Part shown: in pieces, positions 43,077 through 51,442 of the stretch
Layout of the letters: the number at the start of each line of letters is the position of its first letter
How positions within the stretch are numbered: the first letter of the stretch is position 1
Assembly (NCBI RefSeq): GCF_900314695.1
Contig: NZ_OMWD01000006.1
Coordinates: forward strand, 16,297 to 80,296
Direction: 5' to 3'
DNA length: 64,000 nucleotides
From: an uncultured Methanobrevibacter sp.
Lineage (GTDB): Archaea > Methanobacteriota > Methanobacteria > Methanobacteriales > Methanobacteriaceae
Made by a program: the position numbers and the translations under genes
The notes under the pieces: generated by a model
Told to the model about the DNA's origin: nothing
Seen by the model: only the letters and a program-made list of their open reading frames with translations
Database searches by the model: none

Positions 43077-44084
43077 TTATAAATTATTTTTAATAGCTTC
43101 GGCTACTTCCATAGTGCTTGATGAACCACCTAAATCTCTTGTTAGGATTTTTCCATCATTAAGTACTTTTAGAATAGCGGCATCAAATTTGTCCGCTTCC
43201 TCGTTTTCACCGATATATCTAAGCATCATAATTGCTGAAAGCATCATTGCTATTGGATTTGCCTTACCTTCACCTGCAATATCTGGAGCAGAACCATGAA
43301 CAGGTTCAAATAAAGCACCATCTTCACCAATATTTGCTGATGGTATTACTCCTAGTCCTCCAACGAGTCCAGCGCCTTCATCGGATAAGATATCACCGAA
43401 TAAGTTTGTAGTCACAATTACTTCAAAGCTTTGAGGTTGTGTTATAAGATACATTGCTGTTGCATCTACATAAAAATCTTCGGTTTCAATCTCAGGATAC
43501 CTTTCAGCCACTTCATAGAACACATCCTTGAATAATCCGTCACTTTTTTTAAGCACATTTGCTTTGTGAACTCCTGTGACTTTACTTTTATTATTTTCCT
43601 TAGCATAATTAAAAGCATAATCAATAATGCGTTCTTCTGCTTTTCTTGTAATAATACGTTTTGCAATAGCACCATCTTCAGTTAATTCTTCTTGATCTGC
43701 GATGTACAATCCTTCAGTATTTTCCCGCACAATCATGAAGTCAACATCATCAAATAATGCATTAGTATTAGGATAAGTTTTAACAGGCCTTAGATTTGCA
43801 TACATTTTCATTTCTTGGCGTATTTTAACAATAACATCAGCAGCAGTTTCTCCTGCAGCACCAAATAAACATGCATCTGCATTTCTAATAATATCTAAGG
43901 TTTCTTCTGGAAGTGGATTTCCATTCTTTTGGCCACATTCATCTCCAGCTTCGCCATAAACATAATCGAAATCAATATCCAATTCGTCTAATACGAATAT
44001 TGTCGCTTCCATTACTTCTTTACCGATTCCATCTCCTGGAACAACGGCAATTTGATATTTATTTTTTGTTTTTGAGGTATTCAA
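43077..44084 (-). CDS. leuB: 3-isopropylmalate dehydrogenase
   Basis: A 335-residue NAD-dependent beta-decarboxylating dehydrogenase of the LeuB/AksF/isocitrate dehydrogenase family. Motifs: AVVPGDGIGKEVMEAT, MYANLRPVKTYPN, IVRENTEGLYIADQEE, VHKANVLKKSDGLF, TTNLFGDILSDEGAGLVGGL and EPVHGSAPDIAGEGKANP. The likely start is TTG with GGTGG five bases upstream; the gene overlaps leuD by 26 bases. Methanogens also have AksF, the homologue for 2-oxosuberate/coenzyme B synthesis, which cannot be excluded, but the leuCD partners favour leucine. Confidence 0.87.
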   Translation of the reverse strand: MNTSKTKNKYQIAVVPGDGIGKEVMEATIFVLDELDIDFDYVYGEAGDECGQKNGNPLPEETLDIIRNADACLFGAAGETAADVIVKIRQEMKMYANLRPVKTYPNTNALFDDVDFMIVRENTEGLYIADQEELTEDGAIAKRIITRKAEERIIDYAFNYAKENNKSKVTGVHKANVLKKSDGLFKDVFYEVAERYPEIETEDFYVDATAMYLITQPQSFEVIVTTNLFGDILSDEGAGLVGGLGVIPSANIGEDGALFEPVHGSAPDIAGEGKANPIAMMLSAIMMLRYIGENEEADKFDAAILKVLNDGKILTRDLGGSSSTMEVAEAIKNNL

Positions 44085-44538
44085 TTAATCCACCTTGTTC
44101 TAGTATTTCTAACATGAATGGAGGTAATTTTTTAAAGTTAATTGATTCTCCATTAGCGGAGGTTATGATTCCTTTTCCCATATCAACATCAATTTCTTCT
44201 CCATCATTTACAAGCTGTGTAATTCCGGGAGCTTCAAGAAGTGGAACTCCAACATTTGTAGCGTTTCTATAAAATATTCTTGCAAAAGACTCTGCAATTA
44301 CTGCAGATATTCCAACACCTTTAAGAGCAATAGGAGCATGTTCTCTTGAAGATCCACAACCGAAATTCCTTCCAGCTACTATAAAATCTCCTTTTTTACA
44401 TTTTTCATTGAATTCTGCATCCAAACCTTCCATACAATGTTGGGATAATCTTTCCTCATCAGTATATATTAAATATCTTCCTGGAAGAATTATGTCAGTG
44501 TCAATGTCATTTCCAAATTTCCATGCAGTTCCTTTCAT
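44059..44538 (-). CDS. leuD: 3-isopropylmalate dehydratase small subunit
   Basis: A 159-residue swivelling small subunit of the aconitase-type dehydratase. GRYLIYTDEERL is the substrate loop; a hydrophobic YLIY there fits isopropylmalate isomerase, whereas the homoaconitase of methanogens is known to have an Arg (YLRT). FGCGSSREHAPIALKGVG and ARIFYRNATNVGVPLLE are family marks. I chose ATG 44538, six bases after the leuC stop with AGAGTGA before it; a GTG three codons earlier would overlap leuC. Works with LeuC. Confidence 0.88.
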   Translation of the reverse strand: MKGTAWKFGNDIDTDIILPGRYLIYTDEERLSQHCMEGLDAEFNEKCKKGDFIVAGRNFGCGSSREHAPIALKGVGISAVIAESFARIFYRNATNVGVPLLEAPGITQLVNDGEEIDVDMGKGIITSANGESINFKKLPPFMLEILEQGGLIEYLKNKK

Positions 44539-44543
44539 AATAA

Positions 44544-45788
44544 TCACTCTGGTGCTACGATTCTACCTTCAATTGCTGAAGCTGCAGCAACAGCAGCAGA
44601 AGATAAGTAAACTTTTCCATCAGGGGAACCTTGTCTACCTTTAAAGTTTCTGTTTGAAGTGGAGAGGCTTACTTCTCCAGGTCCAATAATTCCTGTGTGC
44701 CCTCCAAGACAAGGGCCGCAACATGGAGCCGATACAAGTGCACCTGCATCAACGAATATTTTTATCAAACCTTCTTCAAGGGCTTTTGAATAGATTTCTT
44801 TGGATGCCGGTATTACTAACATTCTAGTTCCATTAGCTATTTTATTTCCTTTAAGGATTTTAGCAGCATCCCTTAAATCACTAAGCCTACCATTAGTACA
44901 AGAACCTAAAAATACTTGGTCAATTTCTTGATCAACTTCACTAACAGCCTTTACATTGTCTACATTGTGAGGACAAGCTACTTGAGGTTCTAAATCACTT
45001 ACATCAATATCAATAATATTAAGAGAGGATGAGTCCAAATCAGTTTTGAATACTTTATATGGCTTATTGGAACGTTTTTCAACATAGGCAACGGTTTTTT
45101 TATCAGGTTCGACCAAACCAGTTTTACCACCCATTTCAATCGCCATGTTACATAAAACCATCCTATCTGAAACGCTCATATCTGAAACTGTATCGCCTGC
45201 AAATTCACATGCCTTATATGTTGAGCCATCAGCGCCAACTTGACCGATGATATTTAAAATTACATCTTTTGCATAAACATTTTCTTTTAATTCACCGGTA
45301 ATATTGAACCTATTTGTTTCAGGTACCTTAAACCATAAATTACCTTCTGAAAATACCATGGCCATATCTGTAGAACCAATGCCTGTTGAAAATGCACCTA
45401 AAGCTCCATGAGTACAGGTATGTGAATCAGCACCTACAATAACTTCTCCAGGCACAACATGACCTAATTCCGGAAGAATTTGGTGACATACTCCAGCATA
45501 TACATCGTAGAAATTTTCAATTTTTTGTTCTTTTACGAAATTTCTCATAATAATATGATTATTCGCTGAATCAATAGAATCGGCTGGAACTTGATGGTCA
45601 AATGGAATAACAATCTTTGAGGAATCCCATACTTTTTCAGTACCAATCTTTTCAAAGGATTCTACTGAAAGAGGTCCAGTTAAGTCGTGAGCCATTGCTA
45701 CATCAATATTTGCTATAACAATATCTCCCGCTTCAACTTTATCTTTACAAGATGCTTTTGCTAATATTTTTTCAGACATTGTTGGCAT
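44544..45788 (-). CDS. leuC: 3-isopropylmalate dehydratase large subunit
   Basis: A 414-residue [4Fe-4S] subunit. Cluster cysteines are in IDQVFLGSCTNGRLSDL and SAPCCGPCLGGHTG; VGADSHTCTHGALGAFSTGIG, MSVSDRMVLCNMAIEMG and the final SSAAVAAASAIEGRIV are family marks. With LeuD it converts 2- to 3-isopropylmalate; the homologue homoaconitase (HacA) for coenzyme B is the alternative. GAGG nine bases before the ATG. First gene of an operon leuC-leuD-leuB-peptide-ribH-marker 11 behind a palindromic promoter element. Confidence 0.88.
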   Translation of the reverse strand: MPTMSEKILAKASCKDKVEAGDIVIANIDVAMAHDLTGPLSVESFEKIGTEKVWDSSKIVIPFDHQVPADSIDSANNHIIMRNFVKEQKIENFYDVYAGVCHQILPELGHVVPGEVIVGADSHTCTHGALGAFSTGIGSTDMAMVFSEGNLWFKVPETNRFNITGELKENVYAKDVILNIIGQVGADGSTYKACEFAGDTVSDMSVSDRMVLCNMAIEMGGKTGLVEPDKKTVAYVEKRSNKPYKVFKTDLDSSSLNIIDIDVSDLEPQVACPHNVDNVKAVSEVDQEIDQVFLGSCTNGRLSDLRDAAKILKGNKIANGTRMLVIPASKEIYSKALEEGLIKIFVDAGALVSAPCCGPCLGGHTGIIGPGEVSLSTSNRNFKGRQGSPDGKVYLSSAAVAAASAIEGRIVAPE

Positions 45789-45808
45789 ATTTTCAACCTC
45801 TTAATAAT

Positions 45809-45829
45809 GATAAATATTTTGTATTTATC
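45809..45829. promoter_or_regulatory. Palindromic operator candidate of the leuCDB operon
   Basis: GATAAATA (45809-45816) and TATTTATC (45822-45829) form a perfect 8-bp inverted repeat with a 5-base spacer. On the minus strand it directly follows the TATA box (TTTATATATT, 45830-45839) and runs to the expected start of transcription, exactly where a repressor would block the polymerase. Confidence 0.55.
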
Positions 45830-45839
45830 AATATATAAA
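45830..45839 (-). promoter_or_regulatory. TATA box of the leuC operon
   Basis: TTTATATATT on the minus strand, about 25 bases before the predicted transcription start and 42 bases before the leuC ATG. Confidence 0.5.
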
Positions 45840-45908
45840 CTCTTTTTTTATTATTTTAAAAATGTAATTTTCTAATATTTATATAATATGTTAAACAAAA
45901 CTATCCAT

Positions 45909-47111
45909 ATGGGTATATTATTTAACAGACACAAAAAAGATGAAACTCATATTGAAGAGGAACCTTCAATTTGGGAAGATAGGATTTTTTGGGTTTCAAC
46001 ATTACAAAAAATAGTCCTTCCTGTTTTGGGTAATGTAGCAAAAAGCTCTCTTCGCAAAAAAATGCCTAACGAATCTGTTAGTGCTGATACTAAAAAATTT
46101 ACATATCTTGAAGCTTTTGCACGTGTTTTTAATGGAATCGCTCCTTGGCTAGAATTAGGGCCTGACAGTTCAGAAGAAGGTCAAATTAGAGAAAAATATT
46201 TACGATTAACATTAAAAGCTATTATGAATGCTGTTAATCCAAACAATAATGATTATATCTTCTTTGTAGAACCTAAACAATCTTTAGTAAACATGGCTTT
46301 ATTCGCTCAAGGGTTACTCAGATCAAAAAATCAAGTTTGGCTTAATTTGCCAATGGATGTACAGGCTAAGATTATTCATGAACTTAAAAATTCAAGAGTA
46401 ATTGCTCCATATGAAAATCATTGGTTATTATATACTGCTATAATTGAAGCTACACTTTTAGAATTTACTGGAGAATGTGATAAAGAACGTTTGTCTTACG
46501 GTATCCATAAATTCAGAGATGAATTTTATATGGGAGATGCTATTTATTCAGATGGCGAATCATTTGATTTAGATTATTACAATAGTATAATAATTCATCC
46601 AATGCTTAACGATATCTTATCCGTAATGAGAAAATACGGTATTTCAGATGGTGAATTTTTAGATATACAGTTAATGAGATCTTCAAGATTGGCTGCTCAA
46701 CTCGAGAGGTTAATTTCACCTGAAGGTACATATCCTCTAGTTGGAAGCTCTTTAACATATCGTTGCGGCATTTTCCATTTATTATCTCAAGCAGTTTTAC
46801 TTAAGATTTTACCGAAAAATATTAATCCTGCTCAAGTCCGATCAGCTTTAACAAAAGTTTTAAAAAGACAATTTGGAGGCACTCAAAATTTTTCTTCTGA
46901 AGGCTGGCTGCTAATAGGATTAAATGGATATCAAGCGGAATTATCCGAAAAAGATATTAATTCAGGCAGTATTTATTTCTGCTGTGCAATATTTTTAGCT
47001 TTAGGTTTAGAATTGGAAGATGAGTTTTGGACAAATCCTGCCTGTGAATGGACTACTTTAAAAGCATGGAATGCTCAAGACGCTCCAAAAGATCAATCTA
47101 TTAATTTTTAA
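45909..47111 (+). CDS. DUF2264 family protein
   Basis: A 400-residue protein with an alpha/alpha-barrel-like composition. YLEAFARVFNGIAPWLEL, ENHWLLYTAIIEATLLE, YGDG-like MGDAIYSDGESFDLDYYNS and IIHPMLNDIL match the DUF2264 family, known mainly from gut Bacteroidetes and Firmicutes and likely acting on carbohydrates. No signal peptide. TATA box TTTATATA (45878-45885) puts the transcription start near 45907, so I chose the ATG at 45909 as a leaderless start rather than ATG 45888. It overlaps the wecC gene's end by four bases and borders the polysaccharide region. Confidence 0.8.
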   Translation: MGILFNRHKKDETHIEEEPSIWEDRIFWVSTLQKIVLPVLGNVAKSSLRKKMPNESVSADTKKFTYLEAFARVFNGIAPWLELGPDSSEEGQIREKYLRLTLKAIMNAVNPNNNDYIFFVEPKQSLVNMALFAQGLLRSKNQVWLNLPMDVQAKIIHELKNSRVIAPYENHWLLYTAIIEATLLEFTGECDKERLSYGIHKFRDEFYMGDAIYSDGESFDLDYYNSIIIHPMLNDILSVMRKYGISDGEFLDIQLMRSSRLAAQLERLISPEGTYPLVGSSLTYRCGIFHLLSQAVLLKILPKNINPAQVRSALTKVLKRQFGGTQNFSSEGWLLIGLNGYQAELSEKDINSGSIYFCCAIFLALGLELEDEFWTNPACEWTTLKAWNAQDAPKDQSINF

Positions 47112-48349
47112 TTCAATTTGTATAAGTTCCCGTAATTATATAATTTAATTCCGTCTGGAACTTTACTTATTATATTTTTTGTATCAAATATTATAGGATT
47201 TTTCATATTTTTTGAAATTAGATTATAATTAGGGTTTTTGAATTCATTGTGGTCACATAATATTAAAATTAAATCTGCATCTTTTGTTGCTTCATCAAAA
47301 CTTACAAAATCATCATTTTTGATATGTGGTTCATGTATGGCTATTTCGTATCCGTCTCCTTTTAATCTGGCAATAATTTCATATGCAGGACTTTCCCTGT
47401 CATCTCCAGTATTTCCTTTATATGATACTCCAAATATTGCGATTTTACCGGATGGTATGATTTTTTTGGTATATTCGCAAACGAATTCGGGCATTGAATT
47501 GTTTGTATCACGTGCTAATTTGATAATCTTTGCAGTTTCCGGAGCTTTTGCATAAATAAAATAAGGGTCAATGGCAAGGCAATGACCTCCCACACCAGGT
47601 CCTGGGGAGTGTAAATTCACTCTTGGATGTTTATTTGCCATTTTTATAACGTCTAATGCATTCACTCCAATTTCAGCACAAATTTTTGCAAGTTCATTGG
47701 CAAGCGCTATATTAACGTCTCTAAATGTATTTTCCATACATTTTGATAATTCAGCAGTTTTTGCTTCAGTCAACATCAAATATCCTTCAACAAACTGACC
47801 GTATACTTCACGAGCTTTTTTAGCACATTGAGGTGTAATTCCGCCAATTATTCTATCATTATGAACTAATTCTTCTAAAATTTTACCTGGAAGTACTCTT
47901 TCAGGACAATGTGCGAGATATAAGTCTTCTCCAATTGTAAAACCTGCATTTTCAAAAATTGGTTTAATTGTTTCATCAGTTGACATAGGAGCTATTGTTG
48001 ATTCAATAATGACAATGTTTCCTTTTTCCAAATATGGAAGTATTGATTCACATGCACTAACAACATAACTCAAGTCACAGCTGTAATTTTCAATGATGTA
48101 GGGTGTAGGTACTGTAATAATAAAAGCATCTGCTTTTTGAGGAGTTAGGGAAGCTGTATATACTTCATTTTTAACTGCGTTTTTAATTATGTCGGATATT
48201 CCCGGTTCTTCAATGTGCACGATTCCTTTGTTTAAATTATTCACTATTTCTTCATTGACATCCACTCCAACAACTTCGCAGTGGTGCCTTGTAAAAAGTG
48301 CGGCTGTTGGAAGACCGATATATCCTTGACCCATAATACATACTTTCAT
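47108..48349 (-). CDS. wecC: UDP-N-acetyl-D-mannosaminuronate dehydrogenase-like nucleotide sugar dehydrogenase
   Basis: A 413-residue NAD enzyme that oxidises a UDP-hexose (probably UDP-ManNAc) twice to the uronic acid. The N-terminal GQGYIGLPTAALFTRHHCEVVGVDV is the NAD fold; FIITVPTPYI, CPERVLPGKILEELVHNDRIIGG, GPGVGGHCLAIDPYF (catalytic Cys in GGHC) and GVSYKGNTGDDRESPAYEI complete the family pattern. Compared with UDP-glucose dehydrogenase it fits WecC better. The matching epimerase WecB is not in the window. Divergent from the rhamnose operon. Confidence 0.87.
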   Translation of the reverse strand: MKVCIMGQGYIGLPTAALFTRHHCEVVGVDVNEEIVNNLNKGIVHIEEPGISDIIKNAVKNEVYTASLTPQKADAFIITVPTPYIIENYSCDLSYVVSACESILPYLEKGNIVIIESTIAPMSTDETIKPIFENAGFTIGEDLYLAHCPERVLPGKILEELVHNDRIIGGITPQCAKKAREVYGQFVEGYLMLTEAKTAELSKCMENTFRDVNIALANELAKICAEIGVNALDVIKMANKHPRVNLHSPGPGVGGHCLAIDPYFIYAKAPETAKIIKLARDTNNSMPEFVCEYTKKIIPSGKIAIFGVSYKGNTGDDRESPAYEIIARLKGDGYEIAIHEPHIKNDDFVSFDEATKDADLILILCDHNEFKNPNYNLISKNMKNPIIFDTKNIISKVPDGIKLYNYGNLYKLN

Positions 48350-48424
48350 AAAATCTAACTCCCTTCTTTTTAAATATAAAGTATAATATATATCTTAACA
48401 TATTAAAAGTTTTAAGTGGTTTAT

Positions 48425-49264
48425 ATGAAAATTTTGATTACAGGTTCAAATGGAATGTTAGGGCATGATTTGATTGATGTTTTAAAAGATAAGCATGAAT
48501 TAATCCTTACAACTTCCAAATCATTAGATATTACTGATAAAGATAAGGTTATTGAGTTTATCAGTGAAAAAAATCCTGATGTCGTAATTAATTCGGCAGC
48601 ATATACTGATGTTGATGGATGCGAAGAAAATCAGGATATCGCATATGCCGTTAATGGGGAAGGCGTTAGAAACTTGGCTTTGGGATGCAGTAAAATTGAT
48701 TGCCCATTGGTGCATGTAAGTACAGATTATGTTTTTGATGGTACTGCAAGAGATCCAATCACTGAAGATGGTGAAATAGGTCCTATCAGTGTTTATGGTA
48801 AAAGTAAACTTATGGGAGAGGAAGCTATTCTGGATATTCTGGATAAATTTTTCATCATACGAACTGCATGGCTATATGGGATAAATGGAGGTAACTTCCC
48901 TAAAACAATGTTGGAATTAGCTAAAAATCATTCAGAAATCACTGTTGTTTATGATGAAGTGGGAACTCCAACATATACTCCTGATTTAGCTTATGGGATT
49001 TCACAATTAATAGAAACTGATTATTACGGAATTTATCATTTGACTAATTCCGGAAGCTGTTCCTGGTGTGAATTTGCAAGATATATCTTTGAGGTGGCTG
49101 ATGCTGACGTTAAAGTCATCCCGGTTACAGCATCCGAGTTTGCAAGACCTGCTCCAAGGCCACATTACTCCGTATTGGAAAATAAAAAATGGGTTGATAA
49201 TGGTTTTGAACCGCTTAGAGATTATAAGGAAGCTGCAAAAGAATATATTGAGTTGATTAGATGA
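48425..49264 (+). CDS. rfbD: dTDP-4-dehydrorhamnose reductase
   Basis: A 279-residue SDR enzyme for the last step of dTDP-L-rhamnose synthesis. KILITGSNGMLGHDL binds NAD(P)H; NPDVVINSAAYTDVDGCEEN, VHVSTDYVFDGTARDPITED and the YGKSKLMGEE catalytic Tyr/Lys follow, with RTAWLYG. ATG 48425 is preferred; an in-frame GTG three codons earlier lies in the leader. First gene of a five-to-six gene operon; its stop overlaps the barnase start by four bases (ATGA). Confidence 0.93.
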   Translation: MKILITGSNGMLGHDLIDVLKDKHELILTTSKSLDITDKDKVIEFISEKNPDVVINSAAYTDVDGCEENQDIAYAVNGEGVRNLALGCSKIDCPLVHVSTDYVFDGTARDPITEDGEIGPISVYGKSKLMGEEAILDILDKFFIIRTAWLYGINGGNFPKTMLELAKNHSEITVVYDEVGTPTYTPDLAYGISQLIETDYYGIYHLTNSGSCSWCEFARYIFEVADADVKVIPVTASEFARPAPRPHYSVLENKKWVDNGFEPLRDYKEAAKEYIELIR

Positions 49265-49713
49265 ATAAAAAGTTAGCATTGATTTTGGCATTAATTCTCA
49301 CTTTATTTTTGATGGGATCTGTAAGTGCCGGCTTTTTTGATTTTTTAAATTTTGGAGGCGATTCTCATAGCAACAGCAATGTTGTTGAAGATGGCCAATA
49401 CTGTACCGCTGATGAGGTTGCTGCATATATTAAGGAATTTCATAAGCTGCCAAGCAATTACATTACAAAAAGCGAGGCACGGAATTTAGGCTGGCAGGGA
49501 GGGCCACTTAAAAACTATGCTCCCGGTAAAAGCATTGGGGGAGATACCTTCACTAACCGTCAGCATGTTCTCCCAGACAGCGATTCAAAATATATTGAAT
49601 GTGACATTAATGCAAATGGAACCAGCAGGGGAGCAGAAAGAATAGTGTACAATTCAGGAAATTATAAAGTTTATTATACTGCTGACCATTACAATACCTT
49701 TAAAGAAATATGA
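49261..49713 (+). CDS. Secreted barnase-type ribonuclease
   Basis: A 150-residue protein: signal peptide (residues 1-23, cut probably after GSVSA), short Ser/Asn-rich spacer, then a complete microbial RNase domain (about 48-150). The match to barnase runs through DEVAAYIKEFHKLPSNYITK, SEARNLGW, YAPGKSIGGDTFTNR and YYTADHYNTF. The catalytic set is present: Lys of ITKSEA, Glu in IECDIN (Glu73 of barnase), two Arg in SRGAERIVY (Arg83/Arg87) and His in ADHYNTF (His102). It should cut single-stranded RNA outside the cell. It begins inside the rfbD stop and is followed after four bases by a barstar gene. Confidence 0.92.
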   Translation: MNKKLALILALILTLFLMGSVSAGFFDFLNFGGDSHSNSNVVEDGQYCTADEVAAYIKEFHKLPSNYITKSEARNLGWQGGPLKNYAPGKSIGGDTFTNRQHVLPDSDSKYIECDINANGTSRGAERIVYNSGNYKVYYTADHYNTFKEI

Positions 49714-49717
49714 TACT

Positions 49718-49951
49718 ATGGAATTAGATGGCAAATTGATTAAAAAGGAAGGGCATGATTATTTAAAAGAGGCGTTGAATTTTCCGGATTATTATGGAAA
49801 GAATTTGGATGCATTATATGACTGTCTGTGTGAAATAGGCATTGAAACTCAAATTGTTTTAGTAAACAGCAGTGAAGTTTCAAAGGATGTGATTGATACA
49901 TTTGTGGATGCATCCGCTGAAAACGAGCTTTTGGATTTTAAGTGCGATTAA
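49718..49951 (+). CDS. Barstar-type ribonuclease inhibitor
   Basis: A 77-residue cytoplasmic protein of the barstar family. ALNFPDYYGKNLDALYDCLCE is the hallmark inhibitor helix (split here for length: FPDYYGKNLDALYDCL); the Asp residues corresponding to barstar Asp35 and Asp39, which plug the RNase active site, are present, and Trp38 is Tyr. It is a little shorter than barstar (89). It starts four bases after the ribonuclease stop, so both are made together and the host is protected from its own enzyme. Confidence 0.9.
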   Translation: MELDGKLIKKEGHDYLKEALNFPDYYGKNLDALYDCLCEIGIETQIVLVNSSEVSKDVIDTFVDASAENELLDFKCD

Positions 49952-49999
49952 TAAAATTTTTAAATCTTATTAAAATAAATAACAATATAAGTGATAATT

Positions 50000-50872
50000 A
50001 TGAAAGGAATAATTCTAGCAGGAGGCTCTGGAACTCGTCTTTATCCGATTACCAAGGCGATTTCAAAACAGTTATTGCCTTTATATGATAAACCGATGAT
50101 TTATTATCCTATTTCTGTTCTGATGCTTTCAGGAATTAAAGAGATATTAATTATTTCAACTCCTAGGGATTTGCCGATGTATAAGGATTTGCTTGGTGAT
50201 GGAAGTAGGTTAGGTATTAAATTTGAGTATGCAGTTCAGGAAAATCCTAATGGTCTTGCCGAAGCATTCATTATCGGTGAAGAATTCATCGGGGATGAAA
50301 ATGTTGCGCTTATCTTGGGAGACAATATATTTCATGGACACAGGTTCACAGAAATATTGAAAAGAGCAACTTCTCTGGAGGAAGGAGCCGTTATTTTCGG
50401 GTATTATACAAACAATCCCGAAGCTTTTGGTGTAGTTGAGTTTGATGAAGATTGGAATGTTTTATCAATTGAAGAAAAACCGGAACATCCTAAATCCAAC
50501 TATATTGTACCTGGACTTTATTTTTATGATAATGATGTAATTGAAATAGCTAAAAATGTCAAACCTTCCCAAAGGGGTGAAGTTGAAATCACTTCTGTTA
50601 ATGATGAATATCTTAAGCGTGGAAAGCTTAAGGTTGAGCTTCTTGGAAGGGGAATGGCTTGGCTTGATACTGGAACTCATGAAGGGCTTTTAGAGGCATC
50701 AAACTTCATTGAAACAGTTCAAAAAAGACAAGGTTTATACATAGCATGTTTGGAAGAAATTGCTTACCTAAAAGGTTATATTTCTGAAGAAACTTTATTA
50801 AAAACCGCTGAAGAACTTAAAAAAACTGATTATGGACAATATTTATTTAATTTAGCAAAAAGAGGAAAATAA
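50000..50872 (+). CDS. rfbA: Glucose-1-phosphate thymidylyltransferase
   Basis: A 290-residue enzyme making dTDP-glucose from glucose 1-phosphate and dTTP. GIILAGGSGTRLYPITKAISKQ, YDKPMIYYPISVLMLSGIKEI, LILGDNIFHGH and GRGMAWLDTGTHEGLLEAS are fully conserved, the last typical of RfbA/RmlA. The ATG at 50000 is chosen over an in-frame GTG at 49991 since the protein normally begins M-K-G-I-I-L-A-G. It follows barstar by 48 bases; rfbC starts two bases after its stop. Confidence 0.95.
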   Translation: MKGIILAGGSGTRLYPITKAISKQLLPLYDKPMIYYPISVLMLSGIKEILIISTPRDLPMYKDLLGDGSRLGIKFEYAVQENPNGLAEAFIIGEEFIGDENVALILGDNIFHGHRFTEILKRATSLEEGAVIFGYYTNNPEAFGVVEFDEDWNVLSIEEKPEHPKSNYIVPGLYFYDNDVIEIAKNVKPSQRGEVEITSVNDEYLKRGKLKVELLGRGMAWLDTGTHEGLLEASNFIETVQKRQGLYIACLEEIAYLKGYISEETLLKTAEELKKTDYGQYLFNLAKRGK

Positions 50873-50873
50873 T

Positions 50874-51431
50874 ATGGGAAAGTTTAAATTTACAGAAACA
50901 GGCATTGAGGGAATGTTTGTTGTGGAACCTACAGTTTTTGAAGATAATCGTGGATACTTTATGGAAACATACCAGGAAAATGATTTTAAAGAGGCAGGAT
51001 ACGATTTGAAATTCGTACAGGATAATCAGTCAAAATCCTCAAAAGGAGTTTTAAGAGGACTTCACCTACAGTTAAAATACCCTCAAGGCAAGTTGGTACG
51101 CGTAATTAAAGGAGAAGTATTTGATGTTGGTGTGGATTTGCGTGGAGACTCACCGACATACGGAAAATGGTATGGAGAAATACTGTCCGAAGAAAACAAA
51201 AAACAATTGTACATTCCACCTAAATTCGCACATGGTTTTGTAGTGCTTTCCGATGAAGCGGAATTCCAATATAAATGCACAGAATTCTACCATGGAGAGG
51301 ATGAAAGCGGCATAAAATGGGACGATGAAGACATAGGAATAGACTGGCCATTAGATGGAATCGATGAAATAATACTATCAGATAAAGATAAGGAATGGAA
51401 ATCATTCAAAGAATCTCAAATCAAATACTAA
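50874..51431 (+). CDS. rfbC: dTDP-4-dehydrorhamnose 3,5-epimerase
   Basis: A 185-residue cupin epimerase of the dTDP-rhamnose path. EDNRGYFMETYQENDF, VQDNQSKSSKGVLRGLHLQ (catalytic His), GEVFDVGVDLRGDSPTYGKW and PPKFAHGFVVLSDEAEFQYK with the YHGEDESGIKWDDEDIGIDW end are the RmlC pattern. Its ATG lies two bases after the rfbA stop, and rfbB begins 11 bases after its end. Confidence 0.95.
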   Translation: MGKFKFTETGIEGMFVVEPTVFEDNRGYFMETYQENDFKEAGYDLKFVQDNQSKSSKGVLRGLHLQLKYPQGKLVRVIKGEVFDVGVDLRGDSPTYGKWYGEILSEENKKQLYIPPKFAHGFVVLSDEAEFQYKCTEFYHGEDESGIKWDDEDIGIDWPLDGIDEIILSDKDKEWKSFKESQIKY

Positions 51432-51442
51432 CGTGATTTATT

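Noticed and set aside
43077..45788. AksF/HacAB (coenzyme B branch) instead of LeuBCD
   Set aside because: The small subunit loop reads YLIY, like isopropylmalate isomerase, not the YLRT of methanogen homoaconitase; the alternative stays possible for leuB alone.
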